The translations under genes and the position numbers were made by a program. The notes under the pieces are model-generated. The model did not search any database, was not told the DNA's origin, and worked only from the letters and a program-made list of their open reading frames with translations. A stretch of DNA of 64,000 nucleotides from JASHPR01 sp963833885 (lineage in GTDB: Bacteria; Actinomycetota; Actinomycetes; Streptosporangiales; Streptosporangiaceae). Shown here piece after piece: positions 40,470 through 49,373 of this stretch (position 1 is the first letter of the stretch; the number at the start of each line of letters is the position of its first letter). The DNA lies in NCBI GenBank assembly GCA_963833885.1, contig CAWHZU010000015.1, forward strand, positions 248,001 to 312,000. Direction: 5' to 3'.

Positions 40470-41224
40470 TGCCGCCGACCGTGCTCGTGCTTGGCGGGAC
40501 CTCCGAGGCCAGGGCGCTGGCCGGCGAGCTAGCCGACGTGCCGGGCCTGCGGGTCATCAGCTCGCTGGCCGGCCGGGTCAGCAACCCCGCCCTGCCCGCC
40601 GGCGAGGTCCGGGTGGGCGGCTTCGGCGGCGCGGACGGCCTGGCCGCTTACGCCCGGGCCGAGGGCATCGGTGCGGTCGTCGACGCAACGCACCCGTTCG
40701 CCGAGACGATCAGCGCGCACGCGGTCGACGCGTGTGCGCAGGCCGGCCTGCCGTTGCTGCGGCTGGCCCGTCCCGGCTGGTCCCCGCGGGACGGCGACGA
40801 CTGGCATGCGGCCGCCTCGCTCGCCGACGCCGCGGCGCTGCTGCCGAAACTGGGCAGCCGGGTCTTCCTGACCACCGGCCGCCAGGGCCTAGCCGCGTTC
40901 GCCGGGCTGGACCCGTGGTTCCTGATCCGCTGCGTCGACCCGCCGGGCGGCACGCTGCCCGCGCGATGCGAGGTGCTGCTCGCCCGCGGGCCCTACGAGC
41001 GAGAGGCCGAGCGCGCGCTGATGCGCGACCACGGGATCGACGTCCTGGTCACCAAGAACAGCGGCGGACCGCTGACCGAGGGCAAACTCGACGCCGCCAG
41101 GGACCTGGGCATCCCGGTGGTCATGGTGAGCCGCCCGGCGGCCGCTGCGGCCGAGTCCGTGACGGCGGTCGTCGACGCGGCCCGCTGGGTTCAGAGCCAA
41201 GTCCACCAGCCGAACGAGCCCTGA
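40469..41224 (+). CDS. cobK: precorrin-6A reductase
   Basis: A 251-residue CobK/CbiJ. Diagnostic segments: VLVLGGTSEARALAGELADV (NADPH site), GGFGGADGLAAYARAEGIGA, VVDATHPFAETISAHAVDAC, RVFLTTGRQGLAAFAGLDPW and VLVTKNSGGPLTEGKLDAAR. It reduces the precorrin-6A macrocycle with NADPH to precorrin-6B, the substrate of CobL. It is a lone cob gene, fused by the TAATG overlap to a cytosine deaminase gene and more than 17 kb from the other cob blocks. Its own promoter, if any, would have to lie inside the deaminase gene. Confidence 0.95.
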   Translation: MPPTVLVLGGTSEARALAGELADVPGLRVISSLAGRVSNPALPAGEVRVGGFGGADGLAAYARAEGIGAVVDATHPFAETISAHAVDACAQAGLPLLRLARPGWSPRDGDDWHAAASLADAAALLPKLGSRVFLTTGRQGLAAFAGLDPWFLIRCVDPPGGTLPARCEVLLARGPYEREAERALMRDHGIDVLVTKNSGGPLTEGKLDAARDLGIPVVMVSRPAAAAAESVTAVVDAARWVQSQVHQPNEP

Positions 41225-41273
41225 GCTGCGCGGCGTGATTGCGCTGGGCGGGGATGCCTGACAGTGTGAATCG

Positions 41274-42029
41274 GTGCTGAATCAGGTGGCCGACGGCGTT
41301 TGGGTCCGGCAGAGCGAGTGGGTCTTGAGTAATGCCATCGCGGTGCGCGGGGAGGGCGGCCTGATCCTGGTCGATCCCGGCATCGATGGTTCCGATCTGA
41401 ACCAGCTCGCCGATGACCTGGACCGGCTCGGCATTCCGGTGGTCGCGGGATTCTCCACCCATCCCCACTGGGACCACCTGCTCTGGCATTCCCGGTTCGG
41501 CGACGTGCCGCGCTACGCCACCTCCGCCGGCGCCAGCGCTGCCAGTGAAGCCCGGGAGCGGGGGCAGAGGATGGCGGCGGAGAGCGCGTCGGGCATCCCT
41601 CTCGAGCTGTTCGGGCTCGTCACCCCGCTGCCCGCGGACGGCGGACCCGTGCCGGGCGAGATCGTCGAGCATCAGGCGCACGCCATCGGCCACGCCGCGG
41701 TCCTCCTCGCGGACCGTGGCGTCCTGCTCGCCGGCGACATGCTCTCCGACCTCCTGATCCCGCTCCTCGACCCTCGCCGCCCCGGTCAGGTGGGCGCCTA
41801 CGAGGCGGCACTCGACCGGCTGGGCGAGGCCGCCAGGCACGTCGATGTCCTGGTCCCCGGCCATGGCGCCGTTGCCGAGGGTCCCGAGGTGGCAGCCCGC
41901 CTCGCCGCCGATCATGCCTACATCGACGCGCTGCGGCGAGGAGAGGAACCGGTCGACGCGCGCCTGGGGCCGGATGCGCCCTGGCTCCCCGCCCACCAGT
42001 CGAACCTGGAGCAGGCCCGAGGGCGGTAG
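41274..42029 (+). CDS. metallo-beta-lactamase-fold hydrolase
   Basis: A 251-residue MBL-fold protein. Metal ligands are in FSTHPHWDHLLWH (HxHxDH), HAIGHAAVLLADRGVLLAGD (His and Asp) and VLVPGHGAVAEGP (His). The start VRQSEWVLSNAIAVRGEGGL is usual for members that hydrolyse small esters, thioesters or lactones. All expected binuclear zinc ligands are present. The substrate cannot be assigned. It follows cobK by 49 bases on the same strand, and the C-terminal helix is short, so a hydroxyacylglutathione-like or quorum-quenching role is open. It is not part of the cob pathway. Confidence 0.88.
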   Translation: MLNQVADGVWVRQSEWVLSNAIAVRGEGGLILVDPGIDGSDLNQLADDLDRLGIPVVAGFSTHPHWDHLLWHSRFGDVPRYATSAGASAASEARERGQRMAAESASGIPLELFGLVTPLPADGGPVPGEIVEHQAHAIGHAAVLLADRGVLLAGDMLSDLLIPLLDPRRPGQVGAYEAALDRLGEAARHVDVLVPGHGAVAEGPEVAARLAADHAYIDALRRGEEPVDARLGPDAPWLPAHQSNLEQARGR

Positions 42030-42070
42030 GTGCGGGATTAGGAACGCTTGGCGCTGCCACAATTACGGAC

Positions 42071-42724
42071 ATGCGCATAGCGGTATTCGGGACCGGGCCG
42101 GTCGGCCACGCGCTGGCGGGCGGGCTGCTGAACCGGGGTCACAGCGTCGCGGTCGGAACGCGCGCACCTGAGGATCCCGCCGTCGTGGCGCGGCTGGCGG
42201 ACCTGCCGGGAGTCTCGGTCATGGCTCACCGGGACGCGGCGAGAACAGCCGAGCTGGCAATCTTCGCGATTCCGTTTGACGGGCTGAGCGTGGTGGCCGG
42301 CGAGATCACCGGCACGCTGCCGCCCGGGATTACCCTGATCGACGCCTGCGGTCCCGAGCGGCCAGGACCTGACGGACGGCCGGTCCTCGTGATCGGCCAC
42401 GACGACTCCGGGGCGGAAATGCTGCAACGCCTGGTCCCCGGTGGGCACGTGGTCAAGGCGTTCAACATACTCGGCGCTGCGGACATGGTCTCGCCCGAAT
42501 TCCCGGAGGGACCGCCGACCATGCTGGTGTGCGGAGACCACGAGCCCGCGGTGGAGCAGGCAATCGCGCTGTGCCGGGAACTTGGCTGGACCGACATCCT
42601 GAACCTGGGCGGACTGCATCTGGCACGCCTGACAGAAGCGCTCAGCGTGCTGTGGGTGTACAGCGCGCTGGCCGCCGGAAGCTGGGATGTCGCATTCCGC
42701 CTGATCCGCCGGGCCGATAGCTGA
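42071..42724 (+). CDS. F420-dependent NADP reductase-like protein
   Basis: A 217-residue Rossmann-fold protein of the Fno/NADP-oxidoreductase (F420-dependent) family. MRIAVFGTGPVGHALAGGLL is the dinucleotide motif; VAVGTRAPEDP replaces the classical NADP phosphate-binding SR. IFAIPFDGLSVVAGEITGTL and VKAFNILGAADMVSPEFPEG are family landmarks, and a C-terminal segment with LGGLHLARLTEALSVLWVYS completes the fold. It should transfer hydride between F420H2 and NADP. It begins 41 bases after the MBL gene on the same strand. The family includes proteins that use other redox partners. Confidence 0.88.
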   Translation: MRIAVFGTGPVGHALAGGLLNRGHSVAVGTRAPEDPAVVARLADLPGVSVMAHRDAARTAELAIFAIPFDGLSVVAGEITGTLPPGITLIDACGPERPGPDGRPVLVIGHDDSGAEMLQRLVPGGHVVKAFNILGAADMVSPEFPEGPPTMLVCGDHEPAVEQAIALCRELGWTDILNLGGLHLARLTEALSVLWVYSALAAGSWDVAFRLIRRADS

Positions 42725-42784
42725 CGGTATCGAATAGGGTCCTTGCGGCGGGGTGGCTTGAGCGCCGGGAGGACAGATGGGCGC

Positions 42785-43396
42785 GTGCACGTGATCGAAC
42801 TGCCTGACCGGGCGATGACCTGGGTGATGACCGGTGACAGCATTACCCAGGCCGTGCTGCACACCCACGGCGGTCGCGGCTGGGTAGAACACGTTCATGA
42901 GCGGATCAGGTGGCAACTCGGCCGGCTCACCGACATCGTCATCAACAGCGGTGTCTCCGCTTCATACGCCCCCGACATCCTGGCCGCTTACGACCATCTG
43001 ATCGGCCGCTTCACTCCCGACGTGGTCTCGATCTCCCTGGGTACCAACGACGCCCTCGCCGGTGCGGACGGGCTGGCCGGGTTCTGTCAGGCGATGCGCA
43101 CGATCATCGCGAAAGCAGCCGACGCGCAGATCGTGCTGCACACCCCCGTCCTGGTCAGCCAGGCTGGGCGGGCGTACCGCGCGGAACTGCCCCGCTATTG
43201 CCAGGCCGTCCGGGAAATCGCTGCGGACAGCGGTGCTGTGCTGGTGGACCACGAGGCCCACTGGCTGGCCCGGTTCGCCGACGAGGACCCGATCGCCTGG
43301 CTCGACGACCCGGACCACCCGAACGCCGCCGGCCACCTGGAGATGGCCAACCACGCGCTGCGCGCCATGGGTCTAGGCGAGCTGACCAGCCTGTGA
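42785..43396 (+). CDS. SGNH/GDSL-type hydrolase
   Basis: A 203-residue SGNH hydrolase. Block I Ser is in VMTGDSITQAVLH, block II Gly in VINSGVSASYAPD, block III Asn in SLGTNDALAG, and block V Asp and His in LDDPDHPNAAGHLEMAN. All four SGNH residues are in place. It should deacylate a small ester or a sugar/lipid acyl group; no signal peptide is visible, so it is cytoplasmic. GTG 42785 is chosen with GGGAGG about 12 bases upstream; the track of the frame upstream to 42743 lacks a good start. It overlaps the convergent flavoprotein gene by 24 bases. Confidence 0.88.
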   Translation: MHVIELPDRAMTWVMTGDSITQAVLHTHGGRGWVEHVHERIRWQLGRLTDIVINSGVSASYAPDILAAYDHLIGRFTPDVVSISLGTNDALAGADGLAGFCQAMRTIIAKAADAQIVLHTPVLVSQAGRAYRAELPRYCQAVREIAADSGAVLVDHEAHWLARFADEDPIAWLDDPDHPNAAGHLEMANHALRAMGLGELTSL

Positions 43397-45208
43397 ACTG
43401 CCGGTACCGACGCCGTGGTGGACGAAGAACAGGCCGTCCGGATCGTAGCGTTCCTTCACCTGCAGGAGGCGGGCATAGTTGTCGCCCCAGAACGCTGTCT
43501 GCCAGTCGGCTTCGAAGTAATCGGTTTCGTTGAAGTAGGAGGCGGGCCGCTCGCGGAAGGCTCTGAGCGGTGCCATCGCCGCGGTGACGAGCTCCGCCTG
43601 CTGCCGTCCCTGCGTGAGATCCGGCTCGTGGCCGGGGATCCCGGGATAAACCGACTGCTGCTTGGATGTGGCGATCGCCAGCGCGAAGGAGTCCAGGACC
43701 GCCGGGTTCATCGAGGTGTCCGCCGTCCGGCGCATGGCGTCCCCAGCGCCTCCCGCGAGGCCTTTGTTGCAGGCCAGCTGCACCGACCAGAACTGGCTGG
43801 CACGCACGAGCGCATCGACCAGGGCCGGCTGGTTTTCCGGTTCGAGAAGCTGCTGTGACAGCCAGGTCGACTGGAAGGTGTTCAGGAACCAACCCACCTC
43901 GTTGGTATTGATCGACCAGTGGTAATAGTCCTCCGGTGCGCCGGGGAGAGGGTCGGGCACGACCAATGCGGGGATCAATTCAGGCAAGAATTGCTCGTAC
44001 CACGCCACGTTCCAGAAGTCCTGTCCCGGGACCGCCAGGAACCCCGGCTGGCTTCCCGCTTCCTCTCCGGTGAGCGTGTAGTCGGCAGGCCGGGCGGTGA
44101 CCCAGTCGAAGAACGGGGCCCAGGTCTGCTCGGCCTGGGCTTGGGTGAGCCCCTGGAACAGCATGAAGATGGTGATCTGGTTCCCGTTCCCGGTTCCGAA
44201 ATTGATCTGCTCTCCCCAGTGCGGGTTGAACAGGCTCTCGCGGTAGAACGAGATCATCTGCCCGACCAGCGCCTGGTAGGCGGCGTCCGACGCGGCGGTG
44301 ATCACAGCGGACACCAGGCCGAGATAGTCCGGCAGCGGGTGGGTGCGCAGCGTGAACCGGGTGACGACACCGAAGGTCCCGCCCCCGCCGCCCTTGAGCG
44401 CCCAGAACAGGTCCGGATCCTGGAAGGCGTTGACGACCCGCACGGTCCCGTCCGCGGTGACGACCTCGGCCTCCAGCAGGTTCGCCGCCGCGGTGCCGAA
44501 CGTCTTCGACCAGCTCCCGAAGCCGCCGCCCTGCGTCAGGCCGGAGACACCGACGGTCGTGCAGCCCCCGCCCTGCACATAGCGGCCCGCGACGGTGGTG
44601 ACGGCGTTGTAGGCATCTATCCAGATCGCGCCGGCGCCCACGCTCACGGCTGGCTCGGGCTCGACCAGGCCCGCGGCGCCCTGGGGCACGAAACTGTCGC
44701 TGAGCTCGATGTCCTGCATGTTGGGCCTGGTCCAGATCAGCAGCGAATCCGGCGCGTTCGAAGTCCCCAGATAGCTGTGACCGCCTGACTTCACGACCAG
44801 GCGGACATTGTGCTCGCGGGCGAAGTTCACCGCGGCCGAGACATCGGCGCTGCTGGCGGCCAGCACCGCGTACGCGCTGGGCTCGGAGGCGAACGCGTCG
44901 ATCCAGCCGAGGGTCTGGGTCAGGTTTACGCTTTGATCGATGTAGAAGGGATCCATCAGGTTCTGGAACAGGTCGGCGCACGCGGCACTGCCGGCGTCCG
45001 GCTCGCACACCGTGAAGGCCGACTGCACCTGCACCAGCCGCCCGCCCACGCTCTCGCCGAGGGCCGCCCACTCCGCCGGGCTGGGCCAGCCCGGCTCGCC
45101 GGGCCGGACAGTTCGGGCCGCCTGCGCAGCCACATGAGGCGCGAGGGCGGCGAAACGGGAAAACAGCGGCAGCACAGCCGCCGCTTTCAGTAGCGTGCGT
45201 CTCTGCAT
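43373..45208 (-). CDS. FAD-linked oxidase, berberine-bridge-enzyme-like, probably secreted
   Basis: A 611-residue flavoprotein. The N-terminus (MQRRTLLKAAAVLPLF) resembles a Tat signal with RR and LLK. The FAD-binding PCMH part has VVKSGGHSYLGTSN, with the His that carries 8-alpha-histidyl FAD, and GGGCTTVGVSGLTQGGGFGS, with Cys for the second (6-S-cysteinyl) bond. It is therefore a bicovalent BBE-type oxidase. The C-terminal BBE motif YARLLQVKERYDPDGLFF is present. It should oxidise a sugar, alkaloid or other alcohol using oxygen. The convergent SGNH gene overlaps its 3' end. Confidence 0.92.
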   Translation of the reverse strand: MQRRTLLKAAAVLPLFSRFAALAPHVAAQAARTVRPGEPGWPSPAEWAALGESVGGRLVQVQSAFTVCEPDAGSAACADLFQNLMDPFYIDQSVNLTQTLGWIDAFASEPSAYAVLAASSADVSAAVNFAREHNVRLVVKSGGHSYLGTSNAPDSLLIWTRPNMQDIELSDSFVPQGAAGLVEPEPAVSVGAGAIWIDAYNAVTTVAGRYVQGGGCTTVGVSGLTQGGGFGSWSKTFGTAAANLLEAEVVTADGTVRVVNAFQDPDLFWALKGGGGGTFGVVTRFTLRTHPLPDYLGLVSAVITAASDAAYQALVGQMISFYRESLFNPHWGEQINFGTGNGNQITIFMLFQGLTQAQAEQTWAPFFDWVTARPADYTLTGEEAGSQPGFLAVPGQDFWNVAWYEQFLPELIPALVVPDPLPGAPEDYYHWSINTNEVGWFLNTFQSTWLSQQLLEPENQPALVDALVRASQFWSVQLACNKGLAGGAGDAMRRTADTSMNPAVLDSFALAIATSKQQSVYPGIPGHEPDLTQGRQQAELVTAAMAPLRAFRERPASYFNETDYFEADWQTAFWGDNYARLLQVKERYDPDGLFFVHHGVGTGSSQAGQLA

Positions 45209-45256
45209 TCCGGCTCCTATCGGGAGGACTGCACGACCCGGCAGCTCCCGCTGAAA

Positions 45257-47767
45257 CTAACGTCGTGAGTCGGCACCAGACCAGGCAAGTTCACCGGCAG
45301 GTTCACCGGCAATGTTCTGGCTCGGCGGCTGCGTCAGCAGGTGTGGGGGAACGTGATTGACGGGAACGCCGAGATCAGCGAAGATGCGCAGCGCCTGCTG
45401 CCAGTGGCGGCGTGCCTTGCCGGGCTTCCCGAGGGCATACCAGGCACGGCCGAGGCCGCCGTGAGCACGACCCTGCTGGTTTCTCAGACCGATCCGGGAC
45501 GCCAGGCCGAGGGCAGTGGCAAACTCGGCACGGGCGTCGCCGGGCCGCCCCGTGGCGAGAAGGGCCTCGCCCAGGCCGTTGAGCGCGTGGGCCTCACCGG
45601 TCCAGTTGCCGGTCTTGCGGAACACGCTGCGAGCCCGCCGTTGCAGGCTAGCGGCCCTGCGCAGCTGGCCTTGATGCAACGCCACCGCGCCGAGTTCGCT
45701 GAGCATGTCGGCCATCTGGTCGAGGTCGCCTGCCTGGCGGGCAAGGTCCGCGGCCTGCTGCAGGTGACCGGCAGCCTGCGGGTAGCGGCCCTGGCGTACG
45801 GCCACGATGCCCAGGTTGCCCAGCGGGCGAACCGCGCCCGCGCTGTCACCCTGCGCGCGGTACAGGTCCAGGGCCTGCTGGAGCTGGCTGACGGCCTGCG
45901 GGTAGCGGCCTTGCAGGCGATGGACAATGCCCAGACCGCACCCTGCCCTGGCCACGCCACTGATGTCGTCGGCCTGGCGGAACAGCGCTTGCGCCCGCTG
46001 GTAGTGCCCGGTTGCATCCTGATAGCGGCCCTGCCTTATAGCGACGACACCGAGGCCGATCAACGCTCCTCCTTCCGCGGCGCGGTCAGCGATCTTGCGG
46101 GCTGAGCGGCGTGCGTGGTCGTGCAGGATGACTGCCTCGGGGAAATGGCCGCGTCCGTCGAGGTACCACAACAAGACATTGGCCATCCGGATGGCATGGC
46201 CTGGCCAGCCGTTTTCGGTCATGTACTCCACGGCAGAAAGCAGGCAGGCCCGTTCGGCATCCAGCCATGTCAATGCCTCAGCTGGGCTGCCGATCGGCCC
46301 TGGGGTGATCGCGGCCTGTGCTTCGGCCAGGGGCACCGCGTCGAGCGGCGTGCGTTCGGGCGGCCGCAGAACGGCCATCGCCGTGGCGGCGGAATGCAGG
46401 TAGTAGTCGAACAGGCGGGTTAGCGCGCGCTGCCGCTGCCTTTCGCCGTCGCAGCTGGCCGCAAGTTCGCGGGCATAGCATCGCAGCAGGTCATGCATGG
46501 CGTACCGGCCCGCCCGGGTGGGCTGGATCAGGTACCCGCGGGCCAGCACGTCAAGCAGACGGCCGGCCCGCGCCGCCGTGGTGCCGAGGAGCGCGGCGGC
46601 CGCGTACCGATCAAGATCCGGACCCCGGTGCAGGCCCGCCAGCCGGAACGCTCGCGCGGTCCCGGCATCGAGGTGCCGGTAGGACCATGCGAACACGGCT
46701 CGCACCGCGGTGTCCTCATCCTCGCCCGCGTCGAGCACGTCCAGCGGGTGCTGATCCTCCAGCTCGCTGGCCAGGTCGGCGAGCGAGCTGGCAGGGTACA
46801 TGGTGGCGATCTCGGCGGCCACCCGCAATGCCAGCGGCAGCCGCGAGCACCGCGCTGCCAGCTGCGCCGCGGCGCCGGGGGCGGCGTCAACCCGGCCGCC
46901 GATCAGCGCCCGCAGCAATCCGACCGCATCCGCCATCGGCAGCAGGTCCAAGTCCACCCGCTGTGCACCGTCTCTGGCCACCAGGCCGGCCAGCGTATTG
47001 CGGCTGGTCACGAGCGTCACGCAGTCCGGAGCAGCAGGCAGCAGCGGCCGTACCTGCCCGGCCTCGCAGGCATTATCCAGGATGATCAGCACCCGCCGGC
47101 CGGAGAGCAGGCCCCGGTACCGGGCCGCGCGCCGCTCGGTCTCGGCCGGGATATCCGTCCCGGGAACGCCGAGGGCACGCAGGAATCCGGTCAGCGCGTC
47201 GCCTGCCGTCATCGGCTCACCCGGACCATAGCCGCGCAGGTTCACATACAGCTGCCCGTCCGGGAACCTCCCGGCCATCTGATGCGCCCACTGGAGCGCC
47301 AGCGCCGTCTTCCCCACCCCAGCCGTCCCGCCGATCGCCGAGATCACCACCGGCCCCGGCGCCCGGTCAGGGACCTGGTCCGCGAGCGCGCTGAGCGCGG
47401 CCAGTTCGTCTTCCCGGCCGACGAAGTGCCGTGGCTGCCCAGGCAATTCCCGCGGCACCACGAACCCAGCGGTGCCCGCTAGCTGCGGGGGTTCCAGGGA
47501 GGTGGCAACGGGCCCGCTGCGCGAACCGGCGCGACAGGCCGCGATCAGCTCGTCGCATGCATTGGCAGGCAGGCCCAGGGCTTCCCCGAGCAGGCGGATC
47601 GTCCTGGGATGGGGCGTGCGGATACTCCCGCGTTCCACGTTGCTGACCGTCCGGACGCTCAGCCCCGACCGGTCGGCAACTTCCTCCTGCGACAGCCCCG
47701 CGTCCTCGCGCCGCTGCCGCAGCGACCGGCCCGGTGATGCACCATCCTCGCGGTTCATTGGCCCCAC
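45257..47767 (-). CDS. XRE-STAND-TPR regulatory ATPase
   Basis: An 836-residue signalling protein. The N-terminal XRE HTH (about 14-70) is LRQRREDAGLSQEEVADRSG with LSVRTVSNVERGSI. An NB-ARC-like NTPase follows (about 115-420): HFVGREDELAALSALADQ, Walker A GGTAGVGKTALALQWAH and Walker B RVLIILDNACEAG, with MHDLLRCYARELA at the end of the ARC2 region. A TPR array (about 560-810) repeats A-L-x-L-x-Y-R units such as GRYPQAVSQLQQALDLYRAQ. Such proteins are relatives of the SARP/AfsR regulators and bind ATP in an inducible way. The target is unknown. It lies 49 bases upstream (in transcription) of the flavoprotein gene on the same strand. Confidence 0.92.
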   Translation of the reverse strand: MGPMNREDGASPGRSLRQRREDAGLSQEEVADRSGLSVRTVSNVERGSIRTPHPRTIRLLGEALGLPANACDELIAACRAGSRSGPVATSLEPPQLAGTAGFVVPRELPGQPRHFVGREDELAALSALADQVPDRAPGPVVISAIGGTAGVGKTALALQWAHQMAGRFPDGQLYVNLRGYGPGEPMTAGDALTGFLRALGVPGTDIPAETERRAARYRGLLSGRRVLIILDNACEAGQVRPLLPAAPDCVTLVTSRNTLAGLVARDGAQRVDLDLLPMADAVGLLRALIGGRVDAAPGAAAQLAARCSRLPLALRVAAEIATMYPASSLADLASELEDQHPLDVLDAGEDEDTAVRAVFAWSYRHLDAGTARAFRLAGLHRGPDLDRYAAAALLGTTAARAGRLLDVLARGYLIQPTRAGRYAMHDLLRCYARELAASCDGERQRQRALTRLFDYYLHSAATAMAVLRPPERTPLDAVPLAEAQAAITPGPIGSPAEALTWLDAERACLLSAVEYMTENGWPGHAIRMANVLLWYLDGRGHFPEAVILHDHARRSARKIADRAAEGGALIGLGVVAIRQGRYQDATGHYQRAQALFRQADDISGVARAGCGLGIVHRLQGRYPQAVSQLQQALDLYRAQGDSAGAVRPLGNLGIVAVRQGRYPQAAGHLQQAADLARQAGDLDQMADMLSELGAVALHQGQLRRAASLQRRARSVFRKTGNWTGEAHALNGLGEALLATGRPGDARAEFATALGLASRIGLRNQQGRAHGGLGRAWYALGKPGKARRHWQQALRIFADLGVPVNHVPPHLLTQPPSQNIAGEPAGELAWSGADSRR

Positions 47768-47870
47768 ACCTCGGCAGGTTTTCCAATCGCGGCTCGCCCC
47801 GAGGAAAGGCTAATCCCGCCGGCCATCCGCACCGCAAGTCACGTAATCAGCGGGTGTGCGCTGGAAGCCC

Positions 47871-49373
47871 TCAGCTGCTGTGGCCGTAGTGCCGGGGAGT
47901 GAACACGGCGGTCCGGCCGCCCTGCTCGAACACCCGCGTCGCGGAGGACCCGATGATCAGCAGCGTGTTCATGTCGACGGCCGCCGCGTCAAGACCCTCC
48001 AGCGTGATGATGCTCAGCTCCTCGCCGGGCCGGCCGACGTTGCGCCCGACGACGACCGGCGTGTCCGGAGCGCGATGCCTCAGCACCAGGTCGCGGACGG
48101 CGCCGACCTGCCAGGTGCGGGTGCGGGACGCCGGGTTGTACAGGGCCAGCACCAGGTCGGCGGCTGCGGCCGCGGCCACCCGGTCGGCGATGACCTGCCA
48201 CGGCTTGAGCCGGTCGGACAGGCTGATCACGCAGTAGTCATGGCCGAGCGGCGCGCCGGCGCGGCTGGCCACCACCTGGGCCGCGGTGACGCCCGGCAGG
48301 ATCTCGATGCCGACGTCGGCCCATCGTCCCGGGTCCGACGAGGCCTGCTCCAGCACCGCCGAGGCCATCGCGAACACGCCGGGGTCGCCGGAGGAGATCA
48401 CCGCGACCCGGCCGCCCTTCGCGGCCAGATCGAGGGCAAGCGCCGCCCGGTCAGCCTCGACGGTGTTTCCCGAGGCGTGGCGGTGCTGTCCCGGCCGGTT
48501 CGGCACCCGCGCCAGGTAGGCCCGGTAGCCCACCAGATCGGTGGCGGCGGCGATCGCCGCCGCCGACTCGGGCGTCAGCCAGGCCGGGTCGCCGGGGCCG
48601 AGCCCGACGACCGTCACGCCGGGCGGCGGCTCGGTCCGCTGGCCCCGCCCGGGCACCAGCGCCAGCGACATGTACGGCACGGTGGCCGGATCGACGTCGG
48701 CTAGCGGCGCTACGCGCTGGGCGTCGGTGCCGGCCCGTTCTGCATAGCGGGCCCGGTCCAGCAGGCCAGTGTCCGCCAGGGCGTCGCGCACCTTGTCGAA
48801 GGTGCGGCCCAGCTTGAGGATCGCCACCGCGTCGCCGTCAGCGGCGGCCATCCGGGCGCGCAGCAATTCCGGCGGGAGCGTTCCGGGCAGCACGGTGAGC
48901 GACTCGTCGTGCTGCACCAGCGGCTCGCCGACGGCCGCGGCCGCCGCGGAAACCGACGAGACCCCGGGAACGATCTGTGCGCCGAACCGACCCGCCAGGC
49001 GGACGTGGAGATGCTGGTAGGAACCGTAAAGGCCCGGATCCCCTTCGCAGAGCACGACGACGGCCCGTCCCAGGTCAAGGTGTGCGGCGAGGCGCCCGGC
49101 GGCTTCGGTGTAGAAGTCGGCAAGCGCGCCGGCGTATCCGCCGGGGTGATCGGTGTCTTCCGTGGTCACCGGGTAGCGCAGCACCTCCTCGGCCTGTCCG
49201 GGGCGCAGGTAGGGTGCGGCCGCCGCGCGGGCGACGCTGTGGCCGTGCCGGGCGCAGTGGTAAGCGATGACGTCGGCCTCGGCGATCAGGCGGGCGGCCC
49301 GCACGGTCACCAGCTCGGGGTCGCCGGGGCCCACCCCGACGCCGTACAGCCTGCCCGGTGCCATCGCCGTCAC
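47871..49373 (-). CDS. cobIJ: precorrin-2 C20- and precorrin-3B C17-methyltransferase fusion
   Basis: A 500-residue fusion. CobI half (about 1-245): LYGVGVGPGDPELVTVRAAR, VVVLCEGDPGLYGSYQHLHV and the region ending in PYMSLALVPG. CobJ half (about 255-500): VTVVGLGPGDPAWLTPESAA, VAVISSGDPGVFAMASAVLE, VEADRAALALDLAAKGGRVA and TRTWQVGAVRDLVLRHRAPD. Each half carries one class III SAM methyltransferase site. CobI methylates C20 of precorrin-2 and CobJ methylates C17 with ring contraction of precorrin-3B. This fusion is standard in actinomycetes. It is the last gene of a leftward cobG-cobH-cobIJ operon and overlaps cobH by 4 bases. Confidence 0.95.
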   Translation of the reverse strand: MTAMAPGRLYGVGVGPGDPELVTVRAARLIAEADVIAYHCARHGHSVARAAAAPYLRPGQAEEVLRYPVTTEDTDHPGGYAGALADFYTEAAGRLAAHLDLGRAVVVLCEGDPGLYGSYQHLHVRLAGRFGAQIVPGVSSVSAAAAAVGEPLVQHDESLTVLPGTLPPELLRARMAAADGDAVAILKLGRTFDKVRDALADTGLLDRARYAERAGTDAQRVAPLADVDPATVPYMSLALVPGRGQRTEPPPGVTVVGLGPGDPAWLTPESAAAIAAATDLVGYRAYLARVPNRPGQHRHASGNTVEADRAALALDLAAKGGRVAVISSGDPGVFAMASAVLEQASSDPGRWADVGIEILPGVTAAQVVASRAGAPLGHDYCVISLSDRLKPWQVIADRVAAAAAADLVLALYNPASRTRTWQVGAVRDLVLRHRAPDTPVVVGRNVGRPGEELSIITLEGLDAAAVDMNTLLIIGSSATRVFEQGGRTAVFTPRHYGHSS

